A DNA stretch of 33,422 nt from a virus: the IMG/VR virus record IMGVR_UViG_3300036761_001395, positions 1 to 33,422 of that record. The stretch is one strand, 5' to 3'. Both the position numbers and the translations under genes were made by a program. The notes below the pieces were generated by a model. It saw only the letters and a program-made list of their open reading frames with translations. It did no database searches and was not told the DNA's origin. This document shows positions 28,701 through 33,422 of the stretch, piece after piece. Numbering within the stretch: position 1 is the first letter of the stretch; the number at the start of each line of letters is the position of its first letter.

Positions 28701-31700
28701 GGCCATCGTCGGACTCTCGTGCGGGTTGATCCCGGGGATCGACCCCTGCCACGCCAACCGCAACTCGACCACGGCCTTGCGCACCTTCATTATCAGGCTA
28801 GCCGAGGGCAACCCCTTGGCGGCGCGCCACCGCTTCTCGACTTCGGGGAACTTCGACTCGACGGCAACCGAGTCCGCCCGCTCGCGGGTACCGAACAGCG
28901 ACTCCAGAATAGCGGCCCACGGGCCGGAGGCGGCGTGCAACTCCTCGGGCCCCTCCTCCTCTGTATAAAGGGTCGGGAGTTTTGGGTATTTGGCTATGGC
29001 TGCATGGAACTTCTCGTTATTGATCTCCTTGTGCGCAAGACTCTTTTCCGCCTCGGATATAGCGTCCATGAAAGTCTTGGCGGGCCGACCGAACGTCGCA
29101 CCTGTGGTGGCCTCGGAGATGATCCAAAGGCCGTCGTCGTTCTGGTAGGCGAAGATGTCCGCCCCCATGATGCCAGCAATCTTCACATCAGGAACGCCCT
29201 CGACCCAGGTGATCGGCCCCAGGTCCGGTCGTCCCGGAACCATTCCGCGCGTCTCGGCGGTGAGGGGGGCAACAATGCGGTACCAATGGCGTCCGCGCGT
29301 TGGAGGTGTCTCCGGCGGGCGCTTGGGCGTTCCCTTCTCGGGCGTGCCCCGACGTTGGTTCAGCATCCTCTCGGAGAGGGCCTTGGCCATCTCCTCATCC
29401 GAAGCAGGCGCAACATGCTTGGCCTTGGGCGCCGGGGTCTCCACCTGACTCCGATGTACGACTTCGGCCACCGGCCGGTACTCAGTGATTCGCCGGAAGG
29501 TTTCCGGACCCTGAGCCCCGGTCGGGATGAAGTACCGTTTGGCGTAGGCGATGCGTTCTGTGAACACGCCGTCGCGCTTCAGTTCGTTGTCGGTCTGGAA
29601 GTCGGGACCGACGATCTCCACGCGCGGCTCACCACCAACGATCGCGCGCTTGACCGTCCACCCGTTCGACAACTTGACGGTGATCCTCCCGTCGGCGATC
29701 TTGTTCATCGCCTCGGTGGGCGTGATCTTGATTTCGCTCTCGGGGGCACCCGCCCCCAGGCGCTCCAGAACGGCGCCGATCTGCCCCGGGGGAATCACTC
29801 GACCGAGGAACCGCTCCCCTTCGTCCGTGACCATCCGTTGTACCTTGGTCATGCTGGTGGGCAGGCGGTCCCACACCGGGAGTAGTGCCCCGGTCAGCAG
29901 GTGGCGGTCCTCCGATGTGAACTGCGGGAGTTCGGCAACGGCCTCGTTCCACTGGCGCTCGGCTTCGGCCAGGTCGTCGATCTTCGTGTACCTCTTTTTG
30001 TAATCGTAGTCGATGCTGTCGGTGTCAACGTAGTGGAAACTGCGCTGGTCGGCGAGACGGTACTGCCGCATCACGTACCCGTCGGGCCGTGTCTTGGTGC
30101 CGCCATCGGCAGCCGCGTAGACCTTGCCATGAGACGAGCGGACAAAGAACTCGGGCTTCTTGCCGCCCAGGCCGGTCCCGCGGTTGACCGCTTCCCACGT
30201 GGTTACCTTGGTCTTGTTCTTCACCTCGAGCTTGATGTACTTGGTCTCGGCGCCGCTCCTCGGGTCCGTGTAGACAATCTGCTCGTCCTTCTTGGCGATC
30301 GAGTCGGCCTTGACCGTCTCCATTCCCTGATCGAGGGTTCCGGTCGCAATCGCCTGGTCAACCTTCTGCTGCAACCGCTCGGCGAACGCATCGAACAGAC
30401 TGTTCTGGGCATCCACCTTGAGGGCCAGAAGACGGTTGAGGAACTGTGTGATCGGCGGGAGCTGCTCTTTCAGATTGCCGTCTTCGGTGGTCAACTTGAG
30501 GCCGGTGCCCGACTCGAACTCGGCGTTGGTGATCCCCTCCACGTCGCCACGATGGATGTCTGTAAGCAACGTCTCAAGCGCGTCACGCGCCTCGGCGCTC
30601 TCCAAGTTGTCGGCAGCCGAGAAGATCCCGCCGGAGCCCGTCTGGCGCTGGCCCTTGGTCAACGCCCCCAGTTGATCGAGGCGCCGGGCAATCGAGGAGA
30701 TGAACCGCTTGTGCCCCTTGATGTCGGTCTCGGTGAGCTTGACGATGGGTGCCGACGCCTGGTTCGTGCGGTGGGTGCGGCCAAGTCCCTGGACAGCCGT
30801 ATCCGCGCGCCACCCGGGCTGCGCGAGGTAGTGGACGCGCCGCTGCTGGTTCTTGGCGGTGCGGTCAGAATGGTAACTGCGGCCCGTGCCCCCGGCCGCC
30901 GAGAACACGAGGATGCGCTTGTTGCCCTCCTGGAAGGCGTCCGTTTCAGCGGCGTTGGTGTGCGACGAGCGCCGTTCCACAACGGTCTTCTGACCGCCGT
31001 CGGGCATCGTCTTGCGCACGATCCTTCGTGTCCGGCCAGTGACCTCCGCTACGTTGTCCACGCCGAAGTGATTGAACAGATGCTCGAGGGGGCCATCCGG
31101 GACGCGAATGCTGGCGAGGTGGTCGAGGAGCCGATCGCGCATTTCGACCGCCTCGGAGTTCTCAACCGGGTTGCCCTTGGAGTCAACCACAAGCCGCCAC
31201 CCGACGTTGCCGTTGTCGTCTGTGTACTGTTCCTGCTGGAACACCGGGAATGCGTGTTGGACCATCTGCATCAGGGCTTCGCGTGGAGTAAGGTCAAGCT
31301 CCTCAAGGTCCTCAGGGCTTTCCGCTTTGGCGATCTGCCGTTCCTGCTCGGCCTCGTTGGTGTTGATGATCTGCACAACGCACGAGTGCCCGGCCTCAAG
31401 TTCCGTCTCCATGTCCGCGATGATCGACGGCATTTGCATCGCGGTGAGCACCTGGTTGAAGAACCTCTGCTGCGTGCCCCAGAACTGCGACATCGCGTTC
31501 TTGCGGGCTTCCTTGCTGACCTTGATCTCGCCGCGGCGGTTCTCGGCTCCGGCTACGATCTCCAGGGCCTTCTCAAAGTTCTGGAGTACGACCTGCCACG
31601 CCTCGGCCAGTTCGTTGTAGATTTCGCGCTGCCCCTCCGTGAGCTGGTGTGTAATGCGTCCCACCTCGACGGTGCCCTCGGGGGTGCCGTCATTGAACGA

Positions 31701-33422
31701 GAGGCTGCGCGCGACGTACGCCCCCATCGCCTTCGAGTTGAGGGCGACCATCTCCATCGCGGCCAGGCGCCCGGCGCCGATGTCCGCAATGAACTTGTGC
31801 TTGGTGGCGAAAGCGGTACCGCGCCCCCACAAGCCAAGCCGGTCGGCATAGGACAGGTTCGAGACCTCGGTAGCTGCCGTTGCCGAGGAATAGACAACGC
31901 GCGCATTGGGCAGTCTCCGCTGGAGCTCGACTCCGGCAAGGGCCTTGGCGGCGGGTTGCTTCTTGCCGCGAACGCCCTTGATCTCGATGGCGTTGCCCAT
32001 GTTGTGAGTCTCATCGAACACCAGCACGCCGTCGAAATCTTCGCCCACCCACCTCACAAGCTGATCGAGGCGCGACGCCTTCTGCTTCTCGGGGGCCTGC
32101 CCTTCCTCGGTCGGCGCCTTCTTCTTCTTGGGGATGCCGGCAAACTCCGAACCACTCTTGAGCGTGTCATAGGTGGCGACCATGATCCCGTGCGTGGACG
32201 CGATCTCCGACCCGGCCTTGATCTTGCCGTAGTCCATGATGAGTTTGGAATCGCCACCAATCGCCGTCCAGTCGCGGCGCGCGTCGTCCACGAGTATCCG
32301 CTTCTCGGTGATCCAGAGGGCCTTCTTTCGGCCCCGCCGCATGTTGTCCATGATGATGCCGGCGATCTCGCGGCCCTTGCCGACACCCGTGCCGTCGCCG
32401 ATCATGAACCCGCGCCGATACGGGGTCTCGCCTTCTGACGCGGGCAGCATCTCCTCATGTGCCTGACCCGCGTAGACCACGGCCTCGAGCTGAGACAGCG
32501 ACAGCAACCCCTTGCTGATAACCTCCTTGGGCAGGTTGGGGCTGTAGGTGGGCTTGGGTGGGAGGACCGAGGCCATCGCCGCACTCTCGACCAGGGCTCC
32601 GGGGTGGGGTTGCGCGCCGGGGATCGAGAGACGCTGTGGCGTGTACGGCTCGAAGATGACGTTTTCATCCAGGGCGCCGGATTTCTTTGCGGCTCCCTGG
32701 TCGGCAACCTCGACGGTGCCCGCTACTTGTTCAGGCTGCTGAGCAGGTTCTCGATGAGGTAGGACGCCGCCTCCTGCGGGCTCAGGCTCTCGATTTGCTG
32801 GCAGGTTTCCAGCGCCGCCTTCTCCAGCGACAGGCCCGAGTCCTGGTTCACCAGGAGGGCCTCCGCCTTCTCCGGCGACCAGTTCAGCATGCGGTTGGCC
32901 TGCTCGAGGAGCTCGGCTCGGTACTTGGATGCCGGCTCCGGCAACTCGCTCAGGTTCTCCAGCCCCCAGATTGCCAGCAGCAGGCTCGAGAGGCAGTGCG
33001 ACTTCGGGGGTTCCCCCACCTTCTTGAGGAAGCGGGCCGCCACCCGGTTGAGGCGGTTTTTGTTCAAGGTTCGGGCTTCGGCGATCATCTCTGACCTCAC
33101 TTAGAAGATCGGCTCCGTGTTGCAGGGTGTCAAAGTCCCCGACCTGGACGATGCCCGTGGTCGGGCCGGTCTTGTCAATTACAAGGATACGAGTTGCAAA
33201 CGCCGTGCCATACTTGGCATAGACGCTGGCCGGGGCCCCCATGTTGGCCCGGACGTTGTACTCCTTCTGGATGCGACCCCACCACGCCCGGTAGGTCTGC
33301 GCGTCCATCGTCATGCCGCGGCCGACGATCGACACCAGGCGCCCGCCCGGGGCCAGACGCTTGAGGGCTTGCTCGATGTGGTGGGCGCCCGCCATGATCT
33401 CGCGCTTGTCACCCATCCGGCC
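25740..33422 (-). CDS. Giant polyvalent protein: N6-adenine methylase remnant, Strawberry-notch helicase, long C-terminal region (N-terminus beyond window)
   Basis: At least 2560 residues remain; the N-terminus lies beyond the right edge. Bases 33130-33422 encode the end of a Rossmann methyltransferase: GAHHIEQALKRLAPGGRLVSIVG, then WWGRIQKEYNVRAN. A Pro/Gly/Glu linker (about 32690-33110) follows. The Strawberry-notch helicase has Walker A GDGTGVGKGRE (near 32374-32406), the DETH box (near 32003-32025), SSATAA and the C-terminal helicase motif QGLGRTHRTNQ (near 30770-30800). The C-terminal 1200 residues are helical, with a segment resembling polyvalent-associated domain LPD38 (NPARALRYNLNNQSGD). 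Such proteins are thought to be injected with the genome and protect or prepare it. Confidence 0.85.
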   Translation of the reverse strand, partial: GRMGDKREIMAGAHHIEQALKRLAPGGRLVSIVGRGMTMDAQTYRAWWGRIQKEYNVRANMGAPASVYAKYGTAFATRILVIDKTGPTTGIVQVGDFDTLQHGADLLSEVRDDRRSPNLEQKPPQPGGGPLPQEGGGTPEVALPLEPAAGNLGAGEPERVAGAGIQVPSRAPRAGQPHAELVAGEGGGPPGEPGLGPVAGEGGAGNLPANREPEPAGGGVLPHREPAQQPEQVAGTVEVADQGAAKKSGALDENVIFEPYTPQRLSIPGAQPHPGALVESAAMASVLPPKPTYSPNLPKEVISKGLLSLSQLEAVVYAGQAHEEMLPASEGETPYRRGFMIGDGTGVGKGREIAGIIMDNMRRGRKKALWITEKRILVDDARRDWTAIGGDSKLIMDYGKIKAGSEIASTHGIMVATYDTLKSGSEFAGIPKKKKAPTEEGQAPEKQKASRLDQLVRWVGEDFDGVLVFDETHNMGNAIEIKGVRGKKQPAAKALAGVELQRRLPNARVVYSSATAATEVSNLSYADRLGLWGRGTAFATKHKFIADIGAGRLAAMEMVALNSKAMGAYVARSLSFNDGTPEGTVEVGRITHQLTEGQREIYNELAEAWQVVLQNFEKALEIVAGAENRRGEIKVSKEARKNAMSQFWGTQQRFFNQVLTAMQMPSIIADMETELEAGHSCVVQIINTNEAEQERQIAKAESPEDLEELDLTPREALMQMVQHAFPVFQQEQYTDDNGNVGWRLVVDSKGNPVENSEAVEMRDRLLDHLASIRVPDGPLEHLFNHFGVDNVAEVTGRTRRIVRKTMPDGGQKTVVERRSSHTNAAETDAFQEGNKRILVFSAAGGTGRSYHSDRTAKNQQRRVHYLAQPGWRADTAVQGLGRTHRTNQASAPIVKLTETDIKGHKRFISSIARRLDQLGALTKGQRQTGSGGIFSAADNLESAEARDALETLLTDIHRGDVEGITNAEFESGTGLKLTTEDGNLKEQLPPITQFLNRLLALKVDAQNSLFDAFAERLQQKVDQAIATGTLDQGMETVKADSIAKKDEQIVYTDPRSGAETKYIKLEVKNKTKVTTWEAVNRGTGLGGKKPEFFVRSSHGKVYAAADGGTKTRPDGYVMRQYRLADQRSFHYVDTDSIDYDYKKRYTKIDDLAEAERQWNEAVAELPQFTSEDRHLLTGALLPVWDRLPTSMTKVQRMVTDEGERFLGRVIPPGQIGAVLERLGAGAPESEIKITPTEAMNKIADGRITVKLSNGWTVKRAIVGGEPRVEIVGPDFQTDNELKRDGVFTERIAYAKRYFIPTGAQGPETFRRITEYRPVAEVVHRSQVETPAPKAKHVAPASDEEMAKALSERMLNQRRGTPEKGTPKRPPETPPTRGRHWYRIVAPLTAETRGMVPGRPDLGPITWVEGVPDVKIAGIMGADIFAYQNDDGLWIISEATTGATFGRPAKTFMDAISEAEKSLAHKEINNEKFHAAIAKYPKLPTLYTEEEGPEELHAASGPWAAILESLFGTRERADSVAVESKFPEVEKRWRAAKGLPSASLIMKVRKAVVELRLAWQGSIPGINPHESPTMAVAQDILRQYNAVPSLAKAVAHDILWNVTRDLGPKREDLLTRVLALRDIVRNVESGIDTEDSTLSFGYENADEAREDLAKYEAVLALPENAPVHAALERAIAQRQAIVQKLVDLELLPEEALNNAGAYYHRQVLSHYQPEKTKFVGTGSGDVRLHKKGFQKRRVGGEHDFNTRYTEAEFEWLSQAVAQIATKETLDKLDRALNIADRLRQEARTHNNIELFGGLDNYQRVQYLRSIPRDEISDEEIAELRELDVLAPFRQRIAIAMSQLRGMIEDGQVEVPERYSKVADQLAAEGDTDGLWPFLSWLAEQNDSPGSGPARGVFKAISDREAFTRQRLGGNYLTWGYQGQRIDQRLVPEGYAFWQPEKGNHFFGALTIPEKVLARVLDGTSSLSVEDLKRVLVIGGVKRQWVIPTSLAKALDSYRDHDESPVERAAVAAESSWKQWTLLNPARALRYNLNNQSGDMDIAIAIDPGIVTHEYLKAARDLWGYQVTHRVSAALREEMQEAIKRGVIESGLTVAEIQDINKVGAFRLLTSRNPNLVQGAIERYWGGVKTFTTWRENGLRLAAYRRALKRLRAGDRLYWASPRDEMDALYDAVAKGTRTLEDVAAKLAREAIGDYGDVSVAGQYLRSHLAPFWSWQEINAPRYVRLLKNLAHERTAEGEKPGRGAAERVAAVAGKRGAMWLAGRWFRLAILSNLLFAMVYLWNRTMFPEDDKLLNRNRDKLSLILGHRADGSIRYIRFEGALSDALDWLNLGNWPHEIESLAAGRKTWKDIAADAIKGPAERIVSAWEPFSKTVFELALGRRVGMKTFESGTSFQPRGTPIRDRAQHIARVFSVAQLYDLVTGKPKRRGVAANVVDAFLTYATDPGEAAYYLIRDQAGRWNDTHGKESAGGGDPTNRQNALYYYKKALQWGDEKAAKKWLAEYTERGGTGPGMMSSIRLSAPMGTVPKSQRLAFLASLGPEDKETLRIANEWYERWAAGRPR
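32723..33088 (-). CDS. Overprinted gene inside the polyvalent protein linker
   Basis: A 121-residue helical protein in a different frame of the same strand. ATG 33088 has GAGG six bases upstream, and it ends at TAG 32723. Counting the first codons by hand, 36 of 41 in this frame end in G or C against 18 of 42 in the giant frame over the same bases, so this frame carries the genome codon signature. The protein (RLNRVAARFLKK, LSSLLLAIWGLENLSELP, SPQEAASYLIENLL) reads like a compact helical fold. No family is recognised. The giant frame here is a Pro/Gly/Glu linker, as expected for an overprinted region. Confidence 0.6.
   Translation of the reverse strand: MIAEARTLNKNRLNRVAARFLKKVGEPPKSHCLSSLLLAIWGLENLSELPEPASKYRAELLEQANRMLNWSPEKAEALLVNQDSGLSLEKAALETCQQIESLSPQEAASYLIENLLSSLNK

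Noticed and set aside
29901-32438. An open frame of 845 codons on the plus strand, antisense to the polyvalent gene
   Set aside because: It mirrors the helicase codons of the minus strand, shows no domain, and long antisense frames are common in GC-rich genes because stop codons are rare. The same holds for plus-strand frames at 25713-27107, 27426-28631 and 28638-29885.

Overview
The window is high-GC, densely coding DNA from a temperate tailed bacteriophage or prophage. It carries both terminase subunits, an integrase and a CI-like repressor, an ERF/nuclease recombination set, a replication protein, a lysis cassette and a very large polyvalent virion-type protein. An Rz/Rz1-type spanin pair points to a Gram-negative (diderm) host. 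No host genes are seen. The sequence is cut on both sides: the large terminase loses its C-terminus at base 1 and the giant protein loses its N-terminus at base 33422. Portal, capsid and tail genes probably lie outside the window.

Layout. (1) 1-2109, leftward: terL, four tiny genes, terS and one more small gene, nearly all joined by ATGA/GTGA overlaps. (2) 2150-2270: a divergent promoter region with a 20-bp inverted repeat. (3) 2274-4835, rightward: nine small accessory genes, including a DUF6573 protein and a HAD deoxynucleotidase. (4) 4814-16802, leftward: one long early operon. From its promoter at 16.8 kb it encodes a regulator, small zinc-binding proteins, an ERF annealing protein, a PD-(D/E)XK nuclease, a coiled-coil partner, an RNA ligase, endonuclease VII, a replication protein with a pentanucleotide microsatellite, a run of related small zinc/coiled-coil proteins, HNH and DUF1064 nucleases, a DUF6378 protein and a DNA methyltransferase. 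(5) 16851-18881, rightward: the CI-like repressor, a small membrane protein and a tyrosine integrase. (6) 18882-19248: a mostly non-coding att-like region followed by tRNA-Arg(CCT). (7) 19341-24504, leftward: spanins, holin candidates, three unusual genes (a secreted cysteine-rich protein, a secreted DxDxDG protein and an HExxH protein), and a metallophosphoesterase. (8) tRNA-His(GTG), a lytic transglycosylase and a membrane/coiled-coil protein. (9) 25740-33422: a polyvalent protein with a methyltransferase remnant, a Strawberry-notch helicase and a long C-terminal region.

How the parts may work together. The element TCACAC-N8-GTGTGA occurs three times, each just upstream of a leftward promoter: before terS, before the DUF6378/methyltransferase genes and before the metallophosphoesterase. 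Two of these copies share a 34-bp identical block 16.6 kb apart. This suggests one phage regulator controls three transcription units, and it ties the two halves of the window together as one replicon.

The most interesting observations are: a 121-residue gene (32723-33088) that appears to be overprinted in another frame on the linker of the giant protein and carries the stronger codon signature there; the three-site operator; a repressor whose catalytic lysine aligns with arginine; a microsatellite that could switch the replication gene on and off; and a family of zinc-binding small proteins with shared modules.
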